DNA from: Absidia repens
Lineage: Eukaryota; Mucoromycota; Mucoromycetes; Mucorales; Cunninghamellaceae
Assembly: GCA_002105175.1 (NCBI GenBank)
Contig: MCGE01000006.1
Coordinates: 1,240,001 to 1,304,000 of the forward strand
Direction: 5' to 3'
Length of the DNA: 64,000 nt
Program-made: the position numbers and the translations under genes
Part shown: positions 24,697 through 36,262 of the stretch, piece by piece
Layout: the number at the start of each line of letters is the position of its first letter
Numbering within the stretch: the stretch's first letter is position 1
The notes under the pieces: generated by a model
What the model saw: the letters and a program-made list of their open reading frames with translations, nothing else
Told to the model about the DNA's origin: nothing
Database searches by the model: none

Positions 24697-26083
24697 TTCC
24701 CAACTTTGTTACTATAGATTTGTCCCCTCCCCTACGCTCTCTCTATTTCCTGTATTTGTTTCTTAGTTTTATTTTTATGCATTTTTTTAGATCATCACTC
24801 TCCCCTCTCAATTCATTTCACAATCACTCATATCATACATATTTAGTTTTGACTTTTCTTTTTTTACATTAATAAACGCAAATCTCGTTGTGCATCCTCC
24901 GGACAACATCTCTGTATTGTACTGGTGTGTGAAGAGTGTGGGTTATTTGGGTGGCAATAGGTGATGGTTATTGTGGGGTGAAAATAGGAACTGATTTTGA
25001 TGCGCCATAATCAAAGGTGATGTGTCGCACACCAAGACATTATCATAGTATGTGGTTGAAGAGTGGGTTTTGATGAACTGAGATTAGCAGTGTGTGTTTT
25101 TCTTAAAAAAAAGAAAAAAAGATTGGTTGACACATTCATATTCCATTTTTTCATGAATTTAGATTTACCATTGAAGCTTCAATGAAGTACTGGTCAACTT
25201 TTAATTAGTATTACATTACAAGTATGCACAGAAATATAAATAAATCTTGGCATCATACAATCAATCATCCCCACATTGATGGTATAATAGATATATTTGG
25301 TTCACGATTGATTGGATTTCGTAAATCGAAACTGTTGTACCTGATAATAAATTCATATATATTAAATTTCTATTTCAAACAAACTTTTTTTTTTCTGTTG
25401 CTGGTCCGATAAAAATTCAGGATCGATGAAATCAAACTGGATGGATGCTTCTTCGATATATCATACCGACAATTACGGTATTCTTTATGATTTGTTTTAT
25501 GCACCCATCATTGCTCATTTTTTATACGTACATCACTACCTTTTTTTTTGTGTGTCCATCATGACCAACGAACTTTTAAAACCAGTGAAGGTATTTCTCT
25601 CAACCGCAATTTTTTTTTTTAGTCCAGTACAACGTGGGTAGAGGAAGGGCGTGTGCACGACGGTTGACTAAAGTTGCCTCATACCCAAGCCATCTTTTTC
25701 CACATTCCCACTTGTGTATAATTTTCAAAAACGCACATATATATTACGGTAAATCCGCTTAATAAGATTATAAGGCATTTGAGAAAAATACTAATATCAT
25801 AGTAAAAAGAGAAGACGTATTTTATTCAGGTGTATAATCATATAAATAATGAAGGCTATCGCTAACACACTCTAGTGAAAGTACTATAGTATTTTTTTAA
25901 TTTTTCGATATAAGTAATTGCGACTTGAGAATATGAACAGTTATTCACCTGATGCTAAATATAGTAATGCATATAGACCCAAAATCACAATGTACATTCC
26001 CGTACTTGAGAAAACGAAATTGATTTTAAATACCGCCCACCTGATTTTTATTTACTCCCGTTCTTTTTTTTTTTTCCCCTTTT
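24697..26083. other. intergenic, no gene seen
   Basis: AT-rich sequence downstream of the kinase gene. A short patch near 25825 (GACGTATTTTATTCAGGTG) resembles the start of minus-oriented R1 copies and may be a remnant. No open frame is convincing. Confidence 0.4.
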
Positions 26084-26289
26084 GGGGCTGGCTGTAATGG
26101 ATGAGAAGCAGCTGGTGTCCAACCGGACGTAGGTTCGAACCCTACCAGCTCCACCCCTCCTCTCACTTCCCTTTTCCCGTCCCCCTCCCCCGCAACCCTC
26201 TTCCGTGCAAAAAACCGTCCTCCTATTTCCCTTTATATATCTAGGCGGCAGGACGTTAAATAAAGCCAGCACTCCTACCAGAGCTTGCC

Positions 26290-26333
<44 letters not shown>
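26084..26333 (+). mobile_element. tRNA-derived SINE-like element with A42 tail
   Basis: The head at 26084-26153 has tRNA features. GGGGCTG pairs with CAGCTCC. A perfect T arm follows (GTAGG-TTCGAAC-CCTAC, box B GGTTCGAACCC), and TGGCTGTAATGGA resembles box A. The anticodon arm does not fold normally and the length is 70 nt, so it is not a good functional tRNA. An unrelated body of about 138 bp follows and ends in 42 A. tRNA-like head, body and poly-A tail together define a SINE. The tail abuts the T-rich tract of R1 copy 4, suggesting insertion there. A decayed tRNA gene next to a poly-A run is the alternative. Confidence 0.55.
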
Positions 26334-26337
<4 letters not shown>

Positions 26338-26339
26338 TT

Positions 26340-27335
26340 CCCCTTTTCTCTTTCTTTTCTATTTTTTTTTCTTTCATTTTTCCTTCACCATTCAACTTCT
26401 ACGGGAATATGTTGAATTTAGAGTAGTGTCAGGACTAGTTTAGAAGGGCTTTCAGATCAGGGATTCAACATGCATGGGGAAACTGATGTGATTTAGCTTT
26501 ATTTATGATTTTGACATTTCGGGTTTAGTTTTTTTTTACCCCTTTTTAGTTTATATTTTTTACACCTTCCATTCTTTCTCTTCTTCCTCTTATTTTTTTA
26601 TCTCAAAACTCTTTACTTTTTAACATACTCTATTGAACCGGCCATAGTCGGTAAGTGTTATTTTATTCGCTCTTCATTTCTTTTTATGTAGATATGATTT
26701 GGGTGCTAAATACCAACTTTCAATAAAATAGGTTCTTTTTACACAATAAATCTTCACTCTATAACAGAAACCCTTTCATTTTGGATTCATGATTTGGGAA
26801 CCACCAATGAATGACTTTTTGGAGCCGTCATTAGCGTAGTTTTAGTATTAGCTTGTCCATAGTTTGTATCAACATCTGAATAAAATATGCCTCTTTTTCC
26901 TTGTTCCAATGAAATATGTCCCATTAGTCTTTCTCATTTCTTGTGCCATAGATTCCATTTTACCTCATACCCTTTTGATTAGTGTTGACAGTTGTTATGA
27001 ATCAATAAAAGATATCCGTGTATTGTCTTTCTCATGTCTTGCATGTCTTATATAATATATTAGATTCCATTTTACAATTTTTCCTTTAGCTCATCGTTGA
27101 CCATTTTTCAGGTCCCCCAATAATCTTGCTCACATTACCTCCAGTAGATCATTGCAGTGTGCTGATGGAGTGGGCTACGCCTGGGAAGTGTTTCGATAGG
27201 CTATTTTATTGCTTTTACTATATTTTTGTCAGTATTTAGGGCTTCTCTAGCTACGGTATAGGGAAAAATGGGAGTGTCTATAATTTTATGTTTTTGGGGA
27301 GGAGCATGACTTGCCCGGCATTATACCCAAACGGT
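26340..27335 (+). repeat. R1 dispersed repeat, copy 4, interrupted by a solo LTR
   Basis: The R1 core starts after a T-rich tract (CCATTCAACTTCTACGGG, GTGTCAGGACTAGTTTAGAA) and breaks at GGGGAAAC. It resumes at GAAACCCTTTCATTTTGGAT and runs on to GGTATAGGGAAAAATGGGAG and GGCATTATACCC near 27325. The right part matches copy 8 at 46990-47095, so R1 extends well beyond the short copies. Confidence 0.85.
26484..26766. mobile_element. 283-bp solo LTR nested in R1 copy 4, target duplication GAAAC
   Basis: The insert starts TGATGTGATTTAGC and ends CTCTATAACA, i.e. TG...CA. It is flanked by GAAAC at 26479-26483 and 26767-26771. Removing the insert and one GAAAC restores the uninterrupted R1 text GGGGAAACCCTTTCATTTTG found in other copies. 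It contains T-rich stretches and AATAAA motifs. It is unrelated to the 564-bp Ty3-type LTR and has a 5-bp rather than 4-bp duplication, so it is a second LTR family. Confidence 0.85.
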
Positions 27336-27718
27336 TGTTTCTGAGTGGCCTAGATACTTATACATAAAATGTCTGCCTTTTCATTATCATTCTTTTTTTT
27401 TTTTTTAAAAAAAAAGATACCAATCGGGCCATTGGTTAGATGTTTTTTACAAAGAGGCTGCCCATGACTCATGGTGTCATTTTTCAGTGGACGTGAGTTG
27501 AGAATAAAGTGTAGCTGCATAAATAATACCATCCCTACAATTCCTACCCTACATAACCCACCAAAGTACGAAATTCAAAGGGAGCATCAGCAAAATAATC
27601 AGTAGCGGCTCTTTTTTACATAAACGCATGCTTGTTTTTATTTCTTTACGCACAAATATACACAATATACACAATATACATTGTACGGTGGGCGAAACGG
27701 CCGTAATATTTAACCCAT

Positions 27719-27721
<3 letters not shown>

Positions 27722-27760
<39 letters not shown>

Positions 27761-27761
27761 C

Positions 27762-27808
<47 letters not shown>
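27722..27808. repeat. (CA)19 microsatellite followed by T45
   Basis: A CA dinucleotide run at 27722-27759 and a run of 45 T at 27764-27808 are separated by CAG. No gene overlaps them. Confidence 0.95.
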
Positions 27809-27809
<1 letters not shown>

Positions 27810-28414
27810 AGCGCTGAGGACGACAGTTGAGCTCAGAGGGATTGCTCAACAAAATGAAAAATGACGGGAGTGTCAAGTCTCATCCCACCAGAACCCACGG
27901 TTCATCCCCATGCCCCAATGCCCAGTAAATGGAAGATGTCCTGAAGCTATAGCGGAGTGTGCATTTTTGTATATAATAGACGCTTATCATCAATACCAAG
28001 CTACATTACTCTGTACTACAAAGGTGTGACTTAACAAAGCGCAACATGGTAAAGGTGCCCAAGTCCATCCCTTCACTTCCTACTCTTCAACAACAGCAAC
28101 GAAACCCCCCTTTAATACCAAGTGAATCCCATGGCTTCCCAACACATCAACGGTGAATCAGAGTCTTTATGTATTGCAAAATGAAGTATAAAATTTTATT
28201 TGTAACACAAAGTAAATACAGTATAAAAAATGAGTAGAGAATAATTAAACGAGTGATTTGGGGTGTTCGTATATGACATTTATGGAAAAAAAAGTAAGTA
28301 AACAAGGTATATAAAAATGGGGGATGGGATGTGTATGCTATATTACGCTATATCTAAACTATATACAAATTGACATAGGAGGAATTGGAGGAGTTCTTAG
28401 CTCAGGTCCGGACT

Positions 28415-30173
28415 TCAATCGCTGTCACCGGCCCCTTCGGTGGTACTTTGTATAATAATAATAAATGAAAGGGTTAGATATCACGGTATATGACGCATCC
28501 TTTTTTTTTCATGATATCACTTACTCTGAGCCAGGGTCAGACTCGACTTGCACTGGTCTATAAAAGAGAAGAGACAGTTATAAGTTTTGCGACTGTACGT
28601 GTCTTCGCTTCCAGTATGTAACAATTTTTGCATTATTTTCTTATGACTTACGTTTCAGGCTTGGTGTGTTTCCGATATCTTGATCGTGTGGTGGTCAAAA
28701 GTGGATCCTTGCCAATTCCGTCATCATTAAAATAATCGTCGTCTGACAAGGAAGGAGAATGAGAGTGCCCTTGTCGAGTTGATTTGCTACTAGATTTTGG
28801 TGGCACCATTTGTGAAGCAATATGAGGGGATGTCCTGTCATTCATGGGAGGCGGTTGGATTAACGCAGATTCTTGGTTACTATTAAAGAAAGAAAAAAAA
28901 AAGGCAGACACCCAAATATAAAATCAGTCAGGTAGCACTGCGGTGCTTTTATTTTTTCTGCCATGAATTTTACCTTCCATTTGAAGTCGATAGTAATGAT
29001 ACTTGCTGTTCAATAGAATTCGATCGCTTTCGTTTTGTTGCAGTTGTTGGTGTCGTTGTTGGTACTGCTGCTGCTGATGGTGGCGAGGGAACATGAGATG
29101 AACTTGCCGTCTTTTCTGCGATCAAACCCCTCTGTAGATCTTTTCCTTTGTTCTTCAATTCCAGTTGCCGTATTTTCCTTTTCTTTTCATTTAGCAGTTC
29201 CTTAAACTATATATAATATGGTGTTAGTTATATTAGTTTATAAAATCCCGGTTTACGGTACTTACCTTTCCTATCAAAGCCAGATCAGCGGCTGTTTTTT
29301 GAAGTACTAAATCTTCTGCTACGGCCTCCATTTTTGCAAAGTTTTGTTGTAAGTTGTGGTTTCGTAAAGTCAGCGCGTTTTGTGTTTCCTATAGTACATC
29401 AAGATAGAATGAGATATTGATACAATTATCTAACTGACCCATCCGATCCTTGAAAAAAAATTCTACCTTTTGTTCCTTGAATTGAGAAGCTGTCGTTTCC
29501 ATCCAATCACTCCATACTTGTAATTTTTCCGAATCAGAGACACGGCCAAGATGAAAGGTACCTACTTGAATCTGGTACAAATCTCCGTTGAGCATCAATG
29601 TTTCTATTCATTCAATATAAACTAAAACATTTGTTTTTTTTGCGGGTTACATACCGGTAGAGCGTTGTTCAAATAGCCCAGCAAGGTCATCTATAACAAA
29701 TGCAAGTAAACAAATAGAAAGGCAAAGTGAGGCATAAGTTAAAGGTCAAATTTCCTGTTGCTCACAGCTCATATAAAAAAAAATTACCTGACAATCGTCG
29801 TTATTAAATACAGTTTTCCAATCAATCCGATCGCCATCATATTCTTCGCCACCTTGTAATGCAACTTCGATTAGCTTATTGAGCATCTCCAAAGGAATAT
29901 GACCATGTTTAAAATCGTCTAGATCTTTGTATGTCACTATATAACAAAGACGAAGTTGTCGTGAAAGTGTACCGGAATTAAACAAGTTTTTCTTTTCTTC
30001 CTTCTCTAATTACCTGTTCCTTTGTAAAAATCGTGTATATTGGTGACAATCAATTGGCAGACAGGTGTAGAGGGTTTTACTAACGGACTTGTTAAGTCAA
30101 TATCACCAATCCATGTACATAATGTAAAACTAATGGTTTCCTTGTACACGTTTTTATAAACGTAGGACACCAT
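28415..30173 (-). CDS. XRCC4-like non-homologous end-joining factor
   Basis: Nine exons join in frame to 383 residues: 30014-30173, 29766-29936, 29655-29690, 29467-29603, 29266-29388, 28974-29206, 28652-28879, 28525-28557 and 28415-28445. The N-terminal part has the XRCC4 head pattern, ending DDCQVIFFYMS and later LYQIQVGTFHLGRV (compare FRLGSFNLEKV). A coiled-coil stalk follows, with FKELLNEKKRKIRQLELK matching the LNEKKTKIRSL region where DNA ligase IV docks. The tail is Ser/Thr-rich and ends acidic. XRCC4 (yeast Lif1) stabilises ligase IV at DNA ends in the nucleus. Exon 2 uses donor GTGAGC; splicing at the upstream GTAATT breaks the frame. Divergent family, so confidence is moderate to good. 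Confidence 0.75.
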
Positions 30174-31262
30174 AAGAGTTTCAAAAAAAAAAAAAAAAAA
30201 AAAAATAAGAAGCAAAGAAAAGAAAAAAAGCACAGCACTGACTTGCTTGAAGAAATAATGTGGTCAGATTTGAAACTCCGTAATGAACTTTGCTAGCGTA
30301 AATTTAACCTCTGCTTCCTCCTCTTCTTACTTAGGTTGATTCACCCTCGTCTTTCCGAAACGTTTTACTCTTTTGTTCAACTCTTATATGTAATTTCATA
30401 ATAAAGAAAAAGGTGGGCTTTTTTACTATTTGTTGGACAGTTTCATTTTTTGTTGTTTTTTTTATCACGAAGATGATATGATGAGATTTTTTACGGTGCG
30501 TGAATTATCTCAGCTGGTGTATGCGTGTGTGTGAGTGTGTGTGTGTGAAGAAAATCGGAATGGAAAAGGTACTGATGGTGAACTATTATTTTGGTGGTAG
30601 CTATGTATCTGTAAAGTTTTTTATGTTTTTCGTATTTAATGTGAGCGAGCATCAGAACGTTTTAGTTGTATATAAAATGTAAATAAAAGTTCGTTCAGGA
30701 ACAATTCTTTCTAATATGATATGCAGATACTGGAAACGTTGGACTGCTTGAAATATAATACAATACAATGTGGGTATATGTGCGTAACTCCCTCTAGCTG
30801 ACACTATATATATCCTTCAAAAAATTTTGCTAGTTTGGTTCCATATGGCTTACATGACACCTCATTGAGACAGCATATACATAGTAAATATAGTAGCGAT
30901 AGTTTTATTATTATGTAGAGTAGCAATTATATTGAAATAAAATGTTATTTGTTTTACTAAATGGTACTAATTTTTGTCTCCCGCACGGTTCATTATTTTT
31001 TATAAAAAATAGTATAATTGCACAATATAAGGTAAGAAAAAAAGTAAATCAGTGCCATCATGTGGATGACTTACAGTCAGTTGATTTTTATTTATTATTT
31101 ATTATTTCCGATTAGGAGCAAAACAAGGTTGTCAAAGCACTCCGTGATTTTACAATGAAAAAGAGACATCTTAGAAATATTCATTGTGGTCCTGCATGAA
31201 GCAAAGTGGTCTAAACCTCGTCAAGTAACACCAAACAAAAGTCGCAAGCGAATCTGACAAGG
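30174..31262. other. intergenic, upstream of the XRCC4-like gene; no gene seen
   Basis: It begins with an A/T run (30181-30205) just upstream of the XRCC4-like start codon. A GTGTGTGAGTGTGTGTGTG run lies near 30525. The 60-residue plus-strand frame at 30500-30682 is unsupported. Confidence 0.4.
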
Positions 31263-31636
31263 TCAGGGCATAAAGACACCCAACTTCGCGTATATTATAA
31301 ACATGCAGGACGTGGCACCAACTCTCGTATTAAATATTTCCTGCGTCGTGGACACTCTGCTTTGATTGCCACCATTGAACAAAAATCGCGAGCTTACACC
31401 ACCAACGAACACCGAACTAATCTCTACTGTCTCTGCTACCAACCGATTAAGCGTCCAAGCAAAGACAAAAGCAAGACAAAGAATTTGGTACTGTGGCATG
31501 TGTCAATCTTAGGTGTATTGACAAGAAATTTGGATGCATCGCTCGCTCTCGGGATGCCAATGCCGCCATGAACAGGATTGTGCCTGGTGTGCAACAAGAA
31601 TGTTTTGGACCTCCGCTTCCTGTGCCTTTGCCGTGA
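31263..31636 (+). pseudogene. relic of a TnpB/Fanzor-type (OrfB zinc-ribbon) transposon protein, C-terminal part
   Basis: Reading across frames gives QLRVYYKHAGRGTNSRIKYF, SALIATIEQKSRAYTTNEHR, TNLYCLCYQPIKRPSKDK, then a CGMC pair and RCIDKKFGCIARSRDANAAM before a stop at 31634-31636. Two CxxC pairs followed by the RD-x-NAA-x-N motif are characteristic of the OrfB/TnpB zinc ribbon and its last RuvC segment, shared by eukaryotic Fanzor proteins. At least two frame changes separate the parts (near 31490-31520), so it is dead. The N-terminal half and element ends are not recognisable. Fanzor-type versus another OrfB-like family cannot be settled from this fragment. Confidence 0.55.
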
Positions 31637-31917
31637 CTCCACTCTTACCATTACCAACATGATATGAACAAATTGATGCAAAAACTAAATTCTCCCTATC
31701 CTCGACTGGTTAATGATGTTCTCCCCGTGCCCTGAGCCGGCTGCGTTTTGCAAATATATCAAAAAAGCAATAATGTTACAACCAAGCAAAAATCCAAATT
31801 TTTTATTTTTACAAATCCCGCTTAATGTGAGCAAAATTCAAGTCACGCAATTTGCTGTGATGTTTCCCCATCAAAAAAAAAAAATTGGAAGGCGTCTTTT
31901 TTTTAAATTTGTATAAT

Positions 31918-33982
31918 ATGCTTCAAAGAACAATAGCCAATGGTAAATCACCCATGGTTCCATCAAACACGCTTCAACAACAAGAGCAACAGCGAGAGAA
32001 AGAGCAAGAGCAACAGCAACAACCACAGCAACAGAAGCAGCAGCCACAACAACAACATGCTTCATCATCTCACGATAACAACAACAATTCGTTTTTCGTA
32101 GCTGCGATCAACAACGGTTATACCGCGGCTTCTAGGGAATTTGAACGGTTTTTTAGTTCTTGGGGCTTCAACAAACGACCCAAGGGTATTGAAGTAAGGA
32201 AAAAGATATTCGATAATATACAACGTAGCGACACGCACTCATTCTTGTTACTTGCTGGCTTTTTATTTTAGACAAACAATGTAGATTCAATGCAAAACAA
32301 GTATCATGGAAAAAGGAAACGTGACAGCTATGACAACAAGGACAATTCAGGTTATCACAATGACTCCGTCGTCTATGCTCGTATTATACCTGATGAAAAC
32401 CGACAACATCATGGTTATCCTCCAACCTTCTCAGCGCACAACAATAGTGATACCACCACCACCACCACCAGTATTACCAGCAAACCATTGACGGAATCCA
32501 GTACTCCACGAATACTAGAACCGCTTACCTCTACTTCTTTATCTAATAACTCTCACCATCATCGTCATACCTTCCAATTCCTTGTAGAACGACCTCACTC
32601 TCCACCAACTCGGTTAAATGTGACTTCTGATACAGCAGCAATACCGACAGATAAGCAACACGGCAATGAAAGTGCATCACCAAGCAAAACCACTACATAT
32701 CCATTGAACCACGATGCTACCACCAGTCGTTCCAAATTAGAATCAACTCCGAACTCTACGATTACCCGTCTCAAAAGTATGCAATCTTCGTATATGACTA
32801 CTGGTAACGATGCCGCCAAGTATGTGGATATGGATCATTTAGAGGAAGAACGCTTGGCGAAATTGGAAAGGATTATACAAGAAGCTCATTTCAATGTAAG
32901 TTGATACAGTAAGCAAAAAATGTTGATTCTGACATTTTCTTTCTTTCCCATTAGGCAACTCAACTTTTATCCATCTCTCAAAACAGCAAAGCTGCGAGGA
33001 CCGTGCGATTTTCACCCATAATAAACCACGAATCCATGATCTCACCGCGTATATCACGGCCATCTTCCAGCCCACCACCACCGTTATCACTACCACTTAC
33101 CTCATCACAATCTTATCTATCACCTCGACGTTCCTCCCCCAGACCATCATCCGCCTACTCACGCGCCAAACGCACCTTATCATTGGAAAGTCCTGAAACC
33201 AGTCCGAAAAGCACAGCAACAACAAGCCCTATACCACCTAGAATTAGAAACGAGTCCACAGGGCCGTCGTCATCTTCCATGTCACGCTTTGCTCATGATT
33301 CATTTATCTCCACCACCAATATCACGTCAGAGACGATACCAAAAAGTGATGACAAGAACGATATCTACCATAGAACCGAAAGGATTCCGCTAAAGACCGA
33401 CTTCCCTTCCTCAAGATCAACATCACTTGAACCATTTTCTACCTCTTCAACCGGAACGAAATTATCATCGCCTTCTTCGTCACCACCCTTCCATCAGCGA
33501 TTGTCATCAGCTTCTACCCAACCACCAGTGGATCATCTTTTTGAGCAAGGACAACAACAAAACATTGTAAATGGTCATAAGGTCCTTCCAACTGAACAAT
33601 CTCCTAGAAAGAAACTAAAGGTAAAAAGAGGAAGAAATAAAAGTGACAGGTGAAAAGCATGATTGTGAAAACATGAAATACTGATTATGGATTTCTCTTT
33701 CGTTTGTGATAGACTGCGGATTTCGATAAAGAGCACAAGAAAAATATGGGAATCATCATACACCAAATACCCAAAGTAACGTTACGTCGAACGGATATTA
33801 TTCGGTAAGATATGAAAACGATTGATGATTAGATATATGAAATGTAATATTAATGCCAATCTTATTTTTAATTTTTATTTTACTACTATGATTTGTACAG
33901 TGGCCGGGATGGACAATTGAAGCCCAACCCTATCTGGAATGAAATATACAATAATGGCAAGAACAAAAGTCGACCGCTTTGA
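31918..33982 (+). CDS. unknown low-complexity Ser/Pro/Gln-rich protein
   Basis: Exons 31918-32193, 32272-32895, 32955-33620, 33713-33804 and 33901-33982 join in frame to 579 residues, with good GT-AG introns, so this is a genuine gene. I do not recognise the family. An N-terminal Gln-rich run precedes a folded-looking patch (AAINNGYTAASREFERFF, SWGFNKRPKGIE). The middle is Ser/Thr/Pro-rich and probably disordered, with many SP/TP dipeptides and a basic RKKLK patch. The last 60 residues look structured (NMGIIIHQIPKVTLRRTD, LKPNPIWNEIYNN). A nuclear scaffold or regulator is possible but unproven. The TnpB/Fanzor-like relic ends 280 bp upstream. Confidence 0.7.
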
Positions 33983-35039
33983 ATGACCACTCCGTCCTCA
34001 TCACACATACACATAGCCATTACTCCTGGTTTTATTTATGTCCTTATTATTTATATTTTGTATATTTTGTAAATACTTGGGTGACTCTACATCCTTTTTT
34101 TTTTTAGTCATATTCCGTAGTTTAGTTCGCCTTCCACCCCTCTTTTTTTTTGTATTTATACCAATAAAATCATTAGTCTTATTAGTAGAATGCCATCATG
34201 ATGTCAAATAAAAGAAAACATAATACCTGTCCTTATTTTTTTTGCCTTTTTTTTCTTTTTTTTTGGTTCGTTACCTTGTCAATCGATTTTTATGGCTCTT
34301 TTGAACGGGCTGACCTTGCAAACATTGAGGGTAATGAAAATGAATACCACTCCTTTGCACGATGATACTATCGTTTAATCCGCTGATCATGATTCATGGT
34401 CTCCTTGTAGCGGCAAGTTTGTTTGGAGAAATGATGTGAGACGATGGTGGGACTATATGTATTTATTATTTTCTCGTGATATGGAACAGTGATAGATGAA
34501 GAGCACTGTAGCCGAGTCGAGCAATTTCTTCAACCACAACGATAAATAAATAAAAATTTCACACATATCAAATTACAACACTTCACTCGTCCAAAAAAAG
34601 TATTAAAAATTACATACAGTATTTATTTTTTTATTGAAGAATACAACAATAGATAAAAAAAAGAAGGAGATAGAGAGTGTATCTATAATAAAATAGTGTT
34701 CTAAGATGACATGAAGGAGTAATGCGATGTAATAAGAATAATATAAAGTAAAAAAATCTAAGAGTCTAGTCGAGATGACTGTGACATATTGTTTAGTTTG
34801 ACGTCCTTAGGTAATGGCAACATTTAAAATTGTCGAATGGATAATTGCTTGCCCAGGCGGTAAACACGCCAGGAATACACAGCAAATACACACTATAAGG
34901 GAACTATCGGAAGTAGCATGAAGGAGACTTTTTTTTAGATCTGAAGAATATTCAACACTGATATAAAGAGACGCTTATAAAAATGGATTTAGTATACTGT
35001 AAAAGGCAGGCAAGACATGAAAATGCTATCGTATAAATG
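33983..35039. other. intergenic, no gene seen
   Basis: This is the 3' side of the preceding gene, with AATAAAA near 34164 as a likely polyadenylation signal, followed by AT-rich sequence without convincing open frames. Confidence 0.45.
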
Positions 35040-35510
35040 GATATCTTTTATTGAATCATAACAATATCTTACTAATTTGAAGGATTAATGGCAAAGAAGG
35101 ATCTATCTATTGCACAAGATATGATAAAGACTGATGGACATATTTCATTGAATAAAGGAAAAAAAGTCATATTTTATTTTAGGTGTATATACAAACTATG
35201 GACAATTTGACACTAAACTAAGCTAATGAAGGCTTCAAAAAACCCAACTAATAGTGTTCTCAAAATCCTGAATCCAAAATGAAAGGGTTTTCCCATGCAT
35301 GTTGTAATCCTTGAGCTGAAAGTCCTTCTAAACTAATACTGACATTATTCTAAGTCCAACATAGCCCTGTAGAAGTTGAATGGTGAAGAAAAATCGAAGT
35401 GAAAAAATAAAAATAAAAAATAAAAACGAGAGAGAAAATAAATATTTCACGTGTGCGGAATTTGAAATATTTCCTAGTCTCTCAGCAGAAAGGATTAGGC
35501 ATTTTTCCGT
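35040..35510 (-). repeat. R1 dispersed repeat, copy 5
   Basis: The minus-orientation core reads CACTAAACTAAGCTAATGAAG, ATCCAAAATGAAAGGGTTTT, CCCATGCATGTTGTAATCC and GAAGTTGAATGGTGAAGAAA. An A-rich tract follows, then GTGCGGAATTTGAAATATTT. AATAAA-type boxes on the opposite strand match those of copies 6 and 8. Confidence 0.85.
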
Positions 35511-35574
35511 CAAAAAATAAAATAAAATTAACATATGCTTTTTAAATCCTACTTCTTACTCCCATTTCGCATCA

Positions 35575-35900
35575 ACTTGCTCACTGGGGGTACACAAAAC
35601 CATGTCACTAAGGATCAATCATTACAAAAGCCCATATCATCAGATACTCCAGCTACCCATCAACACTTCCACCACAGAAGATCCTGTCCCCTTCCTCCTT
35701 AACCGCCTCCCTAAGAGACCACCGCACTCTCCCATCAACATCGCTCGCTAGGAGTGTTCTCGACCTCGAATCAATTCTATACTATTAGAACTCGAATACC
35801 TTCATCAGCTTGATCACGAAGAACCTCACCACCATGTCACCGATAATCCATTCCATACCTGGGTTACTCAGTACAATTTCCCATCAACCCATACCTAGTA
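35575..35900 (+). other. coding-like stretch of unknown origin
   Basis: Base composition rises relative to the flanks. One frame stays open from about 35586 to 35892 with a single TAG near 35750. It includes SLRINHYKSPYHQILQLPIN, VPFLLNRLPKRPPHSPIN and LLELEYLHQLDHEEPHHHV. It may be a gene relic. No family recognised and no splice structure established. Confidence 0.3.
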
Positions 35901-35957
35901 TAGCTTCCCTCCCCCGCCATTTGTAGTTTCTTTTCTTTCTAGTATGGATTTCCATTA

Positions 35958-35999
<42 letters not shown>

Positions 36000-36018
36000 T
36001 TTTTTTTTCTTCTTTTCC
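35958..36018. repeat. (TC)n/T-rich tract upstream of the Zn2Cys6 gene
   Basis: About 34 bp of CT repeats pass into a T run, followed by further pyrimidine-rich DNA. It lies about 245-300 bp before the start codon, within the likely promoter of the transcription factor gene. Confidence 0.9.
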
Positions 36019-36262
36019 CTTTGTCTTTTTCTTTTTATTTATATTTTTACTTCATCGTCCTATCTCCTTTTCTTCCTTTTTGGATTATTTAACCTTATCA
36101 CCTTAGAACTCCGCTGGGGAAATTGTGATTCTCGCAGTCTCCGTGCCATTAACACAGCAAAAAAATAAATTCGACTTCCCCCATTTCGCTGATTCAGCTC
36201 ATTTCTATTGATCAAAAGAATGTGCACTATCTCACTTTTCTTACAATCTTCAAAAGAATAAA

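Noticed and set aside
26084..26153. functional tRNA gene
   Set aside because: The acceptor and T arms fit, but no five-pair anticodon stem with U33 can be formed. A tRNA-derived SINE head or pseudo-tRNA fits better.
26205..26426. poly-Lys open frame across the A42 run
   Set aside because: The frame exists only because of the homopolymer between the SINE-like element and R1.
28046..28156. 36-codon frame starting ATGGTAAAGGTGCCC
   Set aside because: Short, Gln/Pro-rich, no conservation or splice evidence.
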